A stretch of 64,000 nt of DNA from Hofstenia miamia (GCA_900660155.1 CABFPE010000122.1:1004916-1068915); one strand, 5' to 3'. Counted from the first letter of the stretch, positions 24,001 to 35,639 are shown. Made by a program: numbers and translations. Notes: generated by a model not told the origin, from the letters alone.

Positions 24001-27000
24001 AACTGCTATGAATCACAAACTTTTTGTAGATAATTACAATACAAATTGCGGTGTCATTAAATACTAAAAAATGTATATATGCACAAACAGTTTTGGACCG
24101 GAATTAGGTAAGAATATTAGAGGCAACGGGTTCAGTGCTTAAAATATCTGAAATCATGGGTTACAATTTCCATAATTACTTATGGAAGCTAGAATTGCTC
24201 TAGCTGTACCAGTGTATTGATGCTAATGTTTAACCAATATCATTTGATATTTTGCAGTTTTATTCGTTCTGCTTTGCATGATTCAGATTTATTTTGATTG
24301 CGTTAATGCATTTTGGACTGTTCTTATTTTATTTATTAGAGGCAACGGGTTCAGTGCTTAAAATATCTGAAATCATGGGTTACATAATTACTTATGGAAG
24401 CTAGAATTGCTCTAGCTGTACCAGTGTATTGATGCTAATGTTTAACCAATATCATTTGATATTTTGCAGTTTTATTCGTTCTGATGTAGATAATTACAAT
24501 ACAAATTGCGGTGTCATTAAATATTTTGGACTGTTCTTATTTTATTTATATTTGAATAAATTTTGGCGTTTTTAACATTTTCTATAGCGTTGGGAATGTC
24601 TTTCTTTAAATTACATTTCCGTAAGTTTCCATTACATTTCCATTCTATAGAATGATTTCCATTTCCATATGCAATCCTGGGTTTTCGTCTAGTAGACTTC
24701 AATGTAATGAGATAGATGAGTTAGTCTTGTGAACAATAGATGTCCATAGTTTGTCACTTTCGTTCAATTGTCATGTATGCTGTCATATGACCTCGTAGTA
24801 TGCCTTTTTAAGAAACTATTTTTTGCACAATTGCAACCGATCTATCATTGGCAAGTTTGTATAATTCAAAGGATAACAGAACATTATGATTTTGATAACC
24901 ACGCTCTTCGCTCCACAAAATCATGGTGGCAAAATCTGGATTATCATTCAGAAAAACTGGAGATGGAAATATATAATTGATAAAAACACATTTACAATTA
25001 TTCCCCCATAGATAAATGTACATCATTTAGTTATCTTCCTTGTGAGAGGATAGCTTTCTCAGCCCTAACAATCAACAAACTAAACATTGGTTAATATTCA
25101 TACGTGAGCAGCACAAATAATGTATTAAGTGTCTAACTGATTAGTCACACGCAATAGTACATGCAAGTAAATTTCATACCATCTTTGTTATATAAAAGAT
25201 TTCTAGGTTGTTGCGCAAATTTCATCGGTGCCTAATACCTTGCTTAGAAGTTTATTTGAAGACAATATTTAAATCTACGCTAGCATAAAACATCTAGGCA
25301 CAACTCAACTCCTGTATAACGAGGATGTCGCTGTTGATATCACTTCTTTGATGTTACCTTGATTTTGCCAAAATTGGTATCAGGCAGTTGTAAGGTTGTT
25401 AACAGTTTGCAGTGCTAATAAGTGAACTAAAATCTGAACGTTTGTAAATAATATATACCATATTTTTTAATACATAGTGTAATTTTCAATTTTGATGTTT
25501 TTGCTTATCTATAATTACTTGAATTTTTCACTATTGGGGTTGTACACCATCCTTCTGAAATAGACACAATTTTTTTTATGTATTCTAAATTTTTAGTTTG
25601 AATGTTCTTCAAACAGTGATTTTTTAAATGGTGATTAATCTTTAGCTTGATCTTGTTTCTGCAGAATGCGCCAAACTTCGTCAACGGCAGGAATCACTTA
25701 TCATGGAAAACAAAACTCAAAATGAGAAACTCAAATCCGAGTACACGCGCCAATTGGAAGAGACGCGTGTGAGGCATGAGAATGAAATGCGACGAGTTAT
25801 TACCGATCAAGCCGTTAATTTTTCGAAAACTCAAGTCGCTGAACTAAGAAGTAAACTATCATCTCAAGAGGTGAAATGCTTCTGCTAATTCTGTTGTATA
25901 TAAGTTGTTTAGATGTTGATAAAGCATCTGCGGGATCAACTATTAGCCAGTCAAGCAACAGAAAGTGAGTTGGAATCGAGTCGAGAGAGAGAGGAAAGAC
26001 TAGCAGCTCAAGTCAAGAAGCTATTGAATGATGTACTTGAAGCTAAGGCCTTTCAAAGCCCTGTAATATTTACAATTTAATGATTATATTTTATAGTAAT
26101 CAATCAAAAAGTAAAGACATTAAAATTTCATAAATTCTAGTTTACAATACAATATAAATTTCAAATAAAATTGAATTGTTTCTAAAATGCTGTTCGTAAA
26201 ATCTGATTACATATATTATTTTTATTAATTTTGTTATTACTATTATTTATTTACAATTTATTTAAAATATGTCAAGAATTTATTTAAGCGATTGACTGTC
26301 CTGAAACATATTGAGGTTTTAAAATTTTTGTTCAAACTATTTTCGGTTTCATACATATACTAAATTCACAAAGGTAGTTTTGATTTAACATAGGTATGTG
26401 TTTGTTTATTTGACGCTTGCAAGACTTCTTGTAATGCCTCTCTTGTTAGTTTATGTAATGCAAACTAAAATGAGGCCACAGAGTAGCATTTGCTATGACA
26501 AATTAATTTTAGTAGCCGAAGTAAAGAATAATTAATTTTTATCATATCTTACTGAATTGATTTTTTATATTTCATATTTGTAAAAATTGTATTCACATAT
26601 AATGAGGCAATTCACTCTAAATAATATTTTGACAATTTTAAACCAATGGTTTGAAGTATAGGGCTTTCCAAAAGCCTTGGGCACATTTTGACATTGAATG
26701 TCTTGAAAACGATTAAGGATATAAAAATAAAGCTTGTAATCTCAATTTTCATATGGAGTGTTCAAATGTGTTCAATGTGAGCACCATTGTTCACACGACA
26801 CACATCAAGCCGATAGACAAATTCGTAACAAACGCGTTCCAGCATTGCATTATCAATGGTTGCAACAGCATCTGTTATTCGTGCCTTTAGCTAATCCACG
26901 TCTTTTAGCAGAGGGCACATAGACTAATCCTTTCACAAATCCCCACAACAATAAATCACATGTTGTGAGATCTGGAGATCTGTATTCAAGCACACAAAAT

Positions 27001-27330
27001 GCCTTTTCTTATTGAGTGAACGCCATTAGTGGGTCTGAAAATAAATACAAAAATCAATAGCCTTACTTTTAAATGACACAACTTTTATCTTACTACAATT
27101 CCTAGTGAAGGAGATGTGGGGACTTTAAAATTGTCCAAAACTTTTGGAACACCCTGTACATTAAAAATACAACATTACACTATGGCAAACCATTAAAGTG
27201 ACCTTTACTTTCTGATTGCCTTCAAGTAAATTTAATGGTTTTAATGCTACACAGATGAAGAAAATTTGTCACATATATTTTATTGAATACTTGGATAAAG
27301 CTTTGCTCTAATTTTCTTGTAAGTTTATTG

Positions 27331-27367
<37 letters not shown>

Positions 27368-27474
27368 NNNNNNNNNNNNNNNNNNNNNNNNNNNNNNNNN
27401 NNNNNNNNNNNNNNNNNNNNNNNNNNNNNNNNNNNNNNNNNNNNNNNNNNNNNNNNNNNNNNNNNNNNNNNNNN

Positions 27475-27505
<31 letters not shown>

Positions 27506-28581
27506 TACTCATTTTGCCTAAACCGTTGTTATGGACGTAGCTCCTCTTCTAAATGAGGTTAGAAATACCCATTATGCAGCTTTTAACTTGAAGCCTATTA
27601 GCCCAATATTCGTTGGCGTGTTTTAAGGCGAATTGGGCTCACCATCACTTTTCATCGTAGTTTTGATGTTTCTCATAGATATTTGACAATAAATTGACCT
27701 ACTGTTTGCTATTTGCTTGCAATGTAGTTTATTTATTGCTAAAAGTATGAAATATGTTTTTGAAATTGTGAGTTTTTGCGTTTTCAACTAGGGCCCTGCG
27801 AGTACTCGAACTCGACTTTAGGTAAAAAAGAATTGAAATTGATATTTCGAGTGGTCGAAGCTAACTCTCGATATTAGCTTGAGTAGCATATATATTTCTT
27901 CACTTTTTGTCTATGATGTTGAAGAATCCATTAGGTTGAATTTCTCTCATTTAGTTTAACATGTTGTATTTTTGTGGGACATTTATATAGGGTATCACAG
28001 TTATATCTAGATTAAACTAACGAGAAAAAAGTCTAACTATAGTTGTAACTACTCGAGCCTAAAAAGTCAACTAGCACGACTTATGTTTAACATATTTTTG
28101 TGGGTGTCATGTGGTGGTTCTAGAAACTCAATGCAATATTTAATATCTTTAATTTATAAAATTGAAGAATTATATATTTAATTCATCCATTGAAAATTCG
28201 AATTATTTAGATGGAATGCCTGTTTCTGTTCAAACGTTTAATTCATATAAGACTGTTAATTATTATTCAACTAGAATTGCCTAAGAGTAACGTTTTTAGA
28301 CCATGAGACACTTCGACGAAGTTCAGTCCAAAATTGAAAATTTACAATTAAAGCTCAATAACAGAGAAAAAGAAATTCGCGTGTTGATCGAACAAAACTC
28401 CCGATTAGCAGCGGAGGATCTATCAGCTGAACTTGTACTCTACAAAGAAATGCTCGCAGAAAAAAATTCTGAGATCGATCGTTTCCGAACAGAGCTAGAT
28501 GAAATGCTAGAGATTCTCCAAGCTCTTCAAAGACAAGGTGTTAAAATATCTTTACCTCAGTCAAATTTAGTCATTAAGTAA
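20893..28581 (+). CDS. CEP162: CEP162-like centriolar/ciliary coiled-coil protein, 3' five exons
   Basis: Five exons, 20893-21048, 22655-22788, 25646-25870, 25913-26062 and 28300-28581, join with matching phases into 314 residues ending in a stop. Each is bounded by AG and GT. The product is charged, Leu-rich heptad coiled coil throughout. The last exon gives the strongest identity: HFDEVQSKIENLQLKLNNRE, then EKNSEIDRFRTELDEMLEI and LQALQRQG. This matches the CEP162 C-terminus, where an ExxxFRTELDxxLxxLxxLxRQGV block ends the protein. CEP162 (KIAA1009) binds axonemal microtubules at the distal centriole and promotes transition-zone assembly in ciliated cells. The 5' part, most of the protein, was not located; the first exon here starts with two bases of a split codon. 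Identity rests on the C-terminal block. Another centrosomal coiled-coil protein is possible but less likely. Confidence 0.8.
21052..21575. repeat. 260-bp tandem duplication in a CEP162-like intron
   Basis: 21052-21311 and 21312-21575 are near-identical and offset by 260 bases. Both begin TT(C/T)ATTCAACGCTTG(A/C)AGTCAG and end near GGTTTAGTTTTATTAA(T/G)GGATTTA. Differences are a few substitutions and small indels (for example GATAGA missing from the second copy), so the event is recent. The first copy begins only a few bases after the exon A splice donor. Confidence 0.9.
21900..22299 (-). mobile_element. internally deleted mariner-type transposon
   Basis: The ends are perfect inverted repeats of about 32 bases: TAGGGTGACTCAAAAAAAAT... 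from 21900 and its reverse complement up to 22299. Each is flanked by TA, the mariner target duplication. The interior on the minus strand still encodes the transposase C-terminus: PAYSPDLNLADRYIFRNMES, an altered form of the usual PxYSPDLxPxDxxLF motif, then DDIRDFLKDF. At 400 bp it lacks most of the gene, so it could only have moved in trans. One unresolved base lies at 22224. Confidence 0.9.
22300..23465. other. CEP162-like intron sequence
   Basis: Apart from exon B at 22655-22788 nothing is recognised: AT-rich DNA without repeats that match elsewhere in the window. Confidence 0.45.
22655..22788 (+). CDS. CEP162: CEP162-like exon B
   Basis: The acceptor is AATTATTAG. The first two bases complete the codon split from exon A, followed by PPPVANAQLKPIENES, a Pro/Ser-rich linker, and then HITEVILENTKLKQE. 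It ends in phase 0 at GAG|GTATTT. Confidence 0.8.
23470..23770 (+). repeat. dispersed repeat, copy 2
   Basis: The plus-strand counterpart of the repeat at 13016-13330. It contains TCTGCGGGCC, CCCATTGGATATGGTCCCAT and CACAATTCTATC, followed by ATTTCTG and CATAGGTCCA. It lies in a CEP162-like intron. Class unknown. Confidence 0.6.
24028..24545. repeat. complex local duplication in a CEP162-like intron
   Basis: A block beginning AGAGGCAACGGGTTCAGTGC occurs at about 24118 and again at 24338 (offset 219 bases) and continues for about 160 bases with one short deletion in the second copy. The flanking piece TAGATAATTACAATACAAAT occurs at about 24028 and 24485, and TTTTGGACTGTTCTTATTTT at about 24310 and 24526. 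The pieces recur in altered order, so more than one rearrangement took place. Confidence 0.85.
24546..25645. other. CEP162-like intron sequence
   Basis: No feature recognised. Overlapping short open frames on both strands near 24770-25026 have no known motif and no splice context. Confidence 0.45.
25646..25870 (+). CDS. CEP162: CEP162-like exon C
   Basis: The acceptor is CTTTAG (an alternative TTCTGCAG lies 18 bases downstream in the same frame). It encodes uninterrupted coiled coil, for example LKSEYTRQLEETRVRHENEM and QVAELRSKLSSQE. The donor is GAG|GTGAAA, phase 0. Confidence 0.85.
25913..26062 (+). CDS. CEP162: CEP162-like exon D
   Basis: It follows a 42-base intron (25871-25912). The acceptor is GTTGTTTAG. 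It encodes MLIKHLRDQLLASQATESEL and RLAAQVKKLLNDVLEAK. The donor is CCT|GTAATA, phase 0. Reading through the intron instead would hit TAA within seven codons. Confidence 0.8.
26659..27156 (-). mobile_element. second mariner-like relic
   Basis: The outer ends TAGGGCTTTCCAAAAGCCTT (left) and CAGGGTGTTCCAAAAGTTTT (reverse of right) form an imperfect inverted repeat. Each is flanked by TA at 26657-26658 and 27157-27158. The minus strand interior reads SPDLTTCDLLLWGFVKGLVY and, in shifted frames, a Val-Cys-x-x-x-x-Gly-Ala-His-Ile-Glu segment. Both are hallmarks of the C-terminus of insect-type mariner transposases. About 500 bp; internally deleted and frameshifted. It belongs to a different family from the element at 21900. 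Confidence 0.8.
27333..27502. repeat. (TA)n microsatellite around an assembly gap
   Basis: (TA)n runs at 27333-27367 and 27475-27502 border 107 unresolved bases (27368-27474). The gap is almost certainly more of the same dinucleotide repeat. It lies in the last CEP162-like intron. Confidence 0.9.
28300..28581 (+). CDS. CEP162: CEP162-like terminal exon E
   Basis: The acceptor is CGTTTTTAG at 28299. It encodes the diagnostic C-terminal coiled coil (EIDRFRTELDEMLEILQAL then QRQGVKI) and stops at TAA 28579-28581. About 2.2 kb of intron, including a mariner relic and the assembly gap, separates it from exon D. Confidence 0.9.
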   Translation, partial: TMRHFDEVQSKIENLQLKLNNREKEIRVLIEQNSRLAAEDLSAELVLYKEMLAEKNSEIDRFRTELDEMLEILQALQRQGVKISLPQSNLVIK

Positions 28582-30335
28582 TTCCAAGTTTTTTAGAGCC
28601 TATTTGTACATATTTTTGTAAATTTTTTATTAATTTGTTTGTTTTTTTGCATCATTTTTAAAAATTTCTAAGACAGATTACACAACAAAATTACATGCTA
28701 TTTAAATGTTAACTATTGCATTATTGTTATGCTGTAATTGAAAGAATGAAATGGTTTGATAAACAATTTTTTTATGGCAGTCATAGTACTTTTGATATTT
28801 TCCAAATTAACAGTAAATGACTGAGATTTAATTTTAAGTTCACAACATCAAGAATCGTTGCTACACTGTTGGCCACAGCTTTGGTTGCACTTAATACATT
28901 GATTTATCTGTTGTGCAATAGCATTTTTGAGTTTGAATTAGTCCGAAACCAATCTCCTTGTTACTTTCATCATTGGGCGATTATTTTTTGACCTAAAAAG
29001 GTAGCATTTTGACCATAAAATTCACCAAACGACCAAAAATTTTCGACCCAATGATATTAACGTCAAGCAGTGCGTACTGTTTACAAATGACATATAATTT
29101 TCAACAGAAAAACGATCCTTTTCAAAAAATTTTTCGAGTTGTGAAAAACTTATTCAAAATGGCATTAGAAAATCTAGTTTATCTTAAATTCAATTTTTGT
29201 CAAGGATTTTCACTAAAAGTAAACAAATTTACGAATTAAATAGTAGATTTTACCATTTTTTCCTTACAATCATACTAAATAATTTTTTAATTATTTGTAA
29301 ATTTCAAAAAGTATCAAAACAGTTAAGGTTTAAAAATATTTTTGTTCGAACTTACTGCAATTGAAAAATTACAAAAGGACATTAATAATAATAACAATAA
29401 TGTGTATATTGATTACTCCAATAGAGAACCAAAGTTAAAATTTTAATAGATATGGTTTCACAGAAACTGGTCAAGAAATGTTGATAGTTCTTTCTGTTTT
29501 CGCTTTTTTTGCAAGCAGGAAAGGGCGTTGATAGGCTCTCATCTGAATAGGATGTCCTCATGTTCAGCAAACACTGGAGCGGCTGTAATATATTTCTAAT
29601 AATTGAATGATATAATTTGTCATCTCTGCACGATAATCATTCTTTTTGGAGGGGAGTTTTCAATGAAACCAAGTCTGACAGCTTTTTTGCACGAAATAGA
29701 GTTCAGAAGTTAATCATTTTCTTTTGTATCCACCCCATGTAGACAATCCACAGACATTTAATCGCGGATAACATTCAGTGGTTTTCTGATGATAAAAGAA
29801 GTATAGAAGACATATTTGGCTAAAAAGGGGTTGCATGTGTCGGTAGTTATTGAAGTAAATGATTGCCAATCACATTCGTTTCTAGTCTGAAGATGCTGTG
29901 ATTTTAAATCAAGTTTAAGATCGTTTTAATGTTGGCATTGTGGAATTAACTGATGAATTGGAAGTTGCCTCATATATTCCTGTAGAAAATAAAGCTTCTT
30001 GATATTGGTTTTGACATGCGCTTTTTTGAAACTTATGTGTTCATTATTTGATGTTTGTTATTGAACGTTGATTAATAAGAGATATAATATCCACAGATTA
30101 TAACGGATAGCAACAAAGTGAAATATAATAACATTAACTCAAAACAAGATTTAGTTTTCGAAGGTATGGAATAGATGCGGCCTTTTTACATGTCTTAATA
30201 ATATCTAATCTGAAGAAAAGGATTCGTCTATAATGAATCTAAGTGGATCCGAGAAATTTGACATTTGAATTTAATTTATAGTTCCTGTAATTTGCTTTTA
30301 CAGGACAAAGAGTTGTTTTGTTGGCATCTTCCGTG
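28582..30335. other. intergenic DNA downstream of the CEP162-like gene
   Basis: No gene or transposon could be identified with confidence. The segment 29700-29900 has slightly more balanced composition and short open pieces, but no known motif. Confidence 0.45.
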
Positions 30336-30339
30336 GATT

Positions 30340-31320
30340 GTCTCAGTCCATCTGCCACATTATCATTTACATGAATCGAACCTAATCCTGGTCCAATCAG
30401 GCCAAAGTATTTGAATACACTCAATGCATTAACAAAGTACAATCTATAAATCCGACTAAATATATTTCAAAACCTTTCTTCAAAAAATAATGAATTCAAT
30501 CAATTCGTAGAAGAACTTGGGTCAAATTTTGTCCTTGGAGTATCCGAAACATGGTTTACAAATGATCATACAAATTCCCTCTGGTCAATTAATGATTCCA
30601 AATTCAAACTATTTAGAACAGATAGAAACCATACTTTACACTACAATAAAACAAAGGGAGGCGGTGTTGTTTTTAATTGATAAAAAAAATTAAAACATTA
30701 ACTTACAAAAAACATTTCAAGCAATAGCACATACGAAAGTCTATGGGTCGACATCAAAGATCAATGCAAATTACATAACAAGAATGCAGAAATAAAAAAA
30801 TTAACAAAAAATTTTCTAAATCCACAATGTATAATTTATAAAAATGTGTTAACTACTTTCTTTAAAATATTTAATAATATTGTTCCCTATAACAAATATA
30901 ATGGTTTACCTTTCAAAATATCCTTTAGACATAATTATAGAACACTAAAAATTAAACCTCTTAAATATAACAAGAAAATAATGAAAATTCATTTCTCAAT
31001 ACATCAATAAATATATGGAATAATATACCTAAATCAATAAAAGTATTTAAAGATAAAATAAATAAGCACTTACATAGTTATACAAAGGAAAGACAAATGG
31101 CGAGGTCTTAAATTTTATAATACTGACTATTCGACTGACCGCATATAAATTTGCCATAGTCCAGGCTATTAGTTATGATTGTCTTTGTAAATATTCATTT
31201 GTGTGCGTGTATATTTGTTTTTGTACTTGTGTAGTTTTTTTACGCTATTTAGAGTTGTAAACAGCATTTTATATTGTACAAATCAACTGTAAATATAGAC
31301 ATTTCTTCTTCTTCTACATT
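30340..31320 (+). mobile_element. internally deleted LINE with 2A-like motif and endonuclease remnant
   Basis: One plus-strand frame reads IEPNPGP (30375-30395), then FVEELGSNFVLGVSETWFTN and WSINDSKFKLFRTDRN. This is the start of a LINE ORF2 with an apurinic-type endonuclease domain (a SETWF-like motif and GGGVVF). Near 30790 the sequence jumps to the end of such an ORF: PYNKYNGLPFKISFRHNYRT and, in another frame, SINIWNNIPKSIKVFKDKIN. The reverse transcriptase between is deleted. A 3' UTR follows and ends in a short (TTC)n tail near 31303-31317. Stops and frameshifts show it is dead. CR1/L2/Rex-type LINEs are the likely group. Confidence 0.75.
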
Positions 31321-31324
31321 AGAA

Positions 31325-31470
31325 CCACCAAAACATGCATTGCCGTCAGCAAACTTTACAGATTTACTGTTAAGATTGCTAAAATTGAAATACACCCTGG
31401 CAATGTTGAAAAATATAGAACCGCCAACAGATTTTTGCGGGCTTCACGATTAGTAAATAATACTAGGGGG
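31325..31470 (+). pseudogene. second LINE 5' fragment with a decayed 2A-like motif
   Basis: Just after the (TTC)n tail the plus strand reads KIEIHPGNVEKYRTANRFLR. This resembles the IExNPGP region of the neighbouring LINE but with His for Asn and Asn for the last Pro. Only about 50 residues can be followed. It may be the head of another deleted LINE copy. Confidence 0.35.
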
Positions 31471-32044
31471 CGATGTTAGGGCCTAACCTTTTATCTAATT
31501 TTTAAAAGAGCGCCAAGTTATGAAAGATGAAGAAAAAACATAATTTCAGGGAGTAGAAACACGGTTCTGGGATGGCCACCTAATTTATAGTATCTGTTTG
31601 GGTTTAATGACCGAAAATTCATGAAACTGAAAAATTTTCCAATAATAGTCATGTGACCCCTCATTTTAAAGTCTTTGATGAGTTATTTCAGGAAATTAAT
31701 GAATTTCACTTACTTTTGTTTAAAAAAGAAAGTTTGATTGTTTTAGCCTATATATAATTCAAACAGATTCGTCTTATCCTTTCTAAATTAGAATAATTTC
31801 AAAATATTCAAAATTAGTTGTTAACATTTTAAATTTTGTTATGATCAAAGTGAATATGGCAGAAAATTTATTACACTGTGCAGTCATTTATTTAACTATG
31901 TTTTTAAATACATCACAAAATATTGAATATGTAATAATTAATAATCTATTGGTGGGAAATTGAAAGGTTAGATTAAATTCTTCTGCATATATATATAAAT
32001 TACAATTATAGATAAAAGTATTAGAAAATTCTGTTGTCACAAAC
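31471..32044. other. AT-rich spacer between LINE remnants
   Basis: No recognisable coding sequence. A short run of balanced composition at 31440-31560 may belong to a repeat. Confidence 0.4.
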
Positions 32045-33060
32045 ATGTCTCTAACAGATAATACTGATGAATTCCCATGCTACACAATAAATGAATTATC
32101 AAAGCTCAAGAAACAAGAATTAATTAGGATTATAATGAACTTTCAATCTGCTACATTCCCTAAACATCCTATAGCGTCTATATTGTCTAAAGTCACTGCA
32201 CGGGACTCTAATATTGAAGAAATTACAGAAAATGTAAACAAATTAAAATAGATTCAACCTCACTCATTAAAAATGTTACCAAAATGAATAAAACCATAAA
32301 GGGCGCATCTATTACGTCATCTCCACAAGCGAAATCTGTCATTACTAATGAAACAGACCACAACACACAGCTCAAAATCATTGGTATGGCTGAAAACACT
32401 GCAACATCAGCAGCTGATAGACCATTGTCAGATAAGCGAAATGTGGAGGAACTTTTTCTGATCTCGGCTACAAAACGCCAATAAAAACTGTCGCAATGGT
32501 AGTTCTTATAAAGATCGTCTAATTAAATCAAATATGATGCCAATATCCTGCCTTATTCAGTTTAAAGATCTGATAATGCTAACTAAATAAATAAATTGGA
32601 GTATCGATACCATCTGTGAAAGAAAAAATCAAGTAACAATCAAAGAAGATAACCACTTATTTCATTAGAATGTCTACAAAAACTAAGATCTCTAGAAGTA
32701 TTTTACAATTTGAAGGCAAGAAACAAAATACATTTAAGAACAAATTCTTATAGAAAACTTAAAGTTAGAAAAATATGATGAAGAACTCATTTACTAATTT
32801 TTGTATCGACTTATGGAATGAATTACCACCTCAATTTAAAGAAAAAAAATAATTAAGGACTTTAAAAGAAATGTAAAATGTAATTGAAACCAAGAAAAAT
32901 CACCTATTTAAATTACCAAAGAACTCAATCAATCCCAACAACCAAGCTTAGTCATTGAACCAGAAAAAACTATTTTTAAAATCGTAATAAGTGCTTAGCA
33001 CTTTATTTGTATAATAATTATATATACAGGGGATCTTAAAAATAAATATTATTATTATAA
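32045..33060 (+). mobile_element. internally deleted LINE with ORF1 start and 3' end
   Basis: From the ATG at 32045 a 68-residue frame (MSLTDNTDEFPCYTINELSK then LKKQELIRIIMNFQ) resembles the coiled N-terminus of LINE ORF1 proteins. After a stop or frame change it continues to about 32484. From about 32690 the sequence resembles the end of ORF2 (HLRTNSYRKLKVRK, a short LYRLMEWI-like piece). A tail of ATTATTATTATA follows near 33042. The middle of the element is missing. Identification of the ORF1 part is by general character only. Confidence 0.5.
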
Positions 33061-33061
33061 G

Positions 33062-33383
33062 CTTATTACAGGCAAGATTGACTTTTCGGTCTGGAATTGC
33101 ATTTCGATGAAATATTCAGACAAACCTCTACGGCATCTACAGCGAGCTTTCTTTGTCCTTAGACGAGTTTGCACGAAGACTTCCGACTCTAATTTCTTCA
33201 TTCGAGCAGTAAAGCTCGCAAATTCCCTTCACAAATATACTTCACTGGACATATTTAGTGCACCATCATTTTTTAAGAGTGAACTGAAAGCACTATTTTT
33301 AAAATTTGTAAATGATCACTATGATCGTTATGAATAATCCTTTTATGTTATAGTGCCGCCATTTTTGTGCAATTTAAGTCTTT

Positions 33384-33421
<38 letters not shown>
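33062..33421 (+). mobile_element. LINE 3' end with (TAC)n tail
   Basis: A frame at 33107-33337 (KYSDKPLRHLQRAFFVLRRV, ending FLKFVNDHYDRYE) has the look of the last residues of a LINE ORF2. About 45 bases later comes a perfect (TAC)n array at 33384-33421. The different tail separates it from the preceding LINE. Assignment is tentative. Confidence 0.45.
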
Positions 33422-34920
33422 TTGATCTTGAATGAAAGAATATTGATAGCCCCCAAAAGTAAAAATATAGAGAAATAATGCAATGAACACATTCCACAAT
33501 ATTAGAGCACACAGCACCGTACATATGTCATTAAATGGTAAATCTCAGGACGTGAGATCTCAGACCATTACGAATATATCTAAATTAATATAGCATATTA
33601 TCATCATTGTTGAAAGAAGTAGCACGAACTATAAATTCATACTTTTCTTTTAAGAAAGCTCTGGCTGTTCATATTCACTTCCAAATTATTTGAATTGCAG
33701 AAAAGTCATAACTTTTCTACTGACAATGGTTAAGCTGTGACTTTTTTATTGGGTTTCGTAGTTGTAATTTGTGAAATGCTAGCCCATTTTAGAATATCAG
33801 AGTTTTTCTTGAATTGTTCTTCTTTCACCATTTAATTCAATACTCAGGTATGATTTTTTGTCTTAATGTCATAGTTTCTTAAAGACTCGAAATCTTTCCA
33901 TTGTGTATAAATAGTTAATTGAATAAGGTTTGGGATTGTCGGATAAATGTACAATGCAATGTCCTTTGATAGCAACCAACTTTGAGATAGCCTGTTGCTC
34001 TGGCCTTTAGTTAAGGCTAATTATTTCATTTTAAAAGGTTTTCAATTATAGCTTTTTGGTTGGTAAAACAAAATTCGAAAAATTTTCGGCCGGACTGAAA
34101 AGAACACATGCAGAGCATTCGAAATTTTCTGTCTTCCATATATCTTTTTTCTTTGAGAGACATTTGATGAAAATAGTGCTTCTTTTAATAAGTTTTGTTG
34201 TTGAGGTGGAAAAGATGTAGCTTCATGAAACTAGAGGTTTCAGGTATGCAACAGCTCTTGGTGCTAGTGTTGACCAAGTCTTTCTCAACTTCCTTTGTCT
34301 TCATTTATCCAAAGTCACGATTCCCTAATTTTAATATTATGTTTCTATTTTCTAAAAGCAATGTAGAGTATTAGTATTAACTAAAGTACCAATAACATGA
34401 TCATAATCAACTTTTATAGCCTCACATATTCTTTATTTCTATATTTTCTAATGACTTTTTTGATAAAGAATTATAAATAATGTACTCTTGAATAATTAAT
34501 AAAGTTGAGTATACACTGTATAATTATTATAAAAATTATATAGCACATATAAAAGGAAAAAACAGCTTTTAGTGCAAAATTTGAAATATTTTGAAGCATT
34601 TCTTTTGGAAACCTGATTAAGCATAACTATAAGGGTTGTATATTCAGAAAACAGTTATCATAAGCTTTAAAAGGGGGAGTCACACGACGATATGTGGATG
34701 ATTGTATGATTTTCCATGTTTGGGAAACAGTCGTCAAACTTAGCGTAACAAATTGGGGATGGACACCCCAGAAAGTGATTTGCACAATCTAAAATTATAC
34801 TTTATCTTCATGTTTTACTGTTTAGCACACCTTGATAAACTTGACAGATGAACTGCTTAATGTTTGATTCTAACATCTCCCTTAATAATATGCCTGATAG
34901 CTGTTGGTGGTATTCCATAA
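33422..34920. other. non-coding spacer
   Basis: About 1.5 kb of AT-rich DNA in which no gene or repeat family could be recognised. Confidence 0.45.
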
Positions 34921-34949
34921 TCTACATGTATGAACAGTTTGACCGAAAG

Positions 34950-35470
34950 TCAGACACCCAGTTAATAATATATGGGTTTATTAGCGGGTACAATTCCGAG
35001 CATATTCGCAATTATTAGATAATGGGATACTTGTTCAAAGGCCTTTGACAGATCGATTGCTATGAGTCGCGCATAAACAGATTTATTTCGATAGTATTCA
35101 TTACAGAAATTTTGAAGAGTGATGACAGTAGTTTCAGTGGAGACATACTTTCTAAAACAAAACTGATCAGCTGGTAGTCTGATGTATGATGAGGTGATGT
35201 ATTTCCGATGTTCAAAACGTTCGAATATACTTGACATTTTGCAGATTAGGGATGTTAGCCTTTAGTTGTCCATAGATAGTGGTTTCCCAGCTGTGAACTG
35301 CTTTTAGAGATTGGGAGTGTTGATTTTTCATGGAAATATTAAAAATATGATGAAAAACCTCAACAAGGTTATGTGCATTCTGCTGTATAATCAATGAGGG
35401 TAAACCATCAGGTCCACTTTTAGTTCTGCACAAAGATTGCTTTACATAATACACCTCATGAAGCGAAAAT
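34950..35470 (-). pseudogene. LINE reverse transcriptase fragment (antisense)
   Basis: Minus-strand frames read SGPDGLPSLIIQQNA at the N-terminal side (usual SGPDGIP motif before the palm). A shifted frame then reads RKYITSSYIRLPADQFCFRK and IAIDLSKAFEQVSHYLIIAN. The last is RT motif A with the catalytic Asp in the D(F/L)SKAFDxVxH context. Motifs B and C are missing, and at least one frameshift separates the pieces. It belongs to a different insertion from the plus-strand fragments on its right. Confidence 0.75.
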
Positions 35471-35639
35471 TCCGAATGGGATCATCTGGTGAAATTGTTG
35501 TTAAGGAGGGGTAACATAGTTATCAATTGTATATATTTGAGCAAACTAGGTTGAGGTCATCCATATTGATGACTTCAATTACATCAGCGTTTTTATAATT
35601 TTTTCAATCTGAGAGCTCACAAACTTCCACCATCTGGAG

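Noticed and set aside
27222-27540. Open frames on both strands across the assembly gap
   Set aside because: They consist of Ile-Tyr repeats from (TA)n and unresolved bases.
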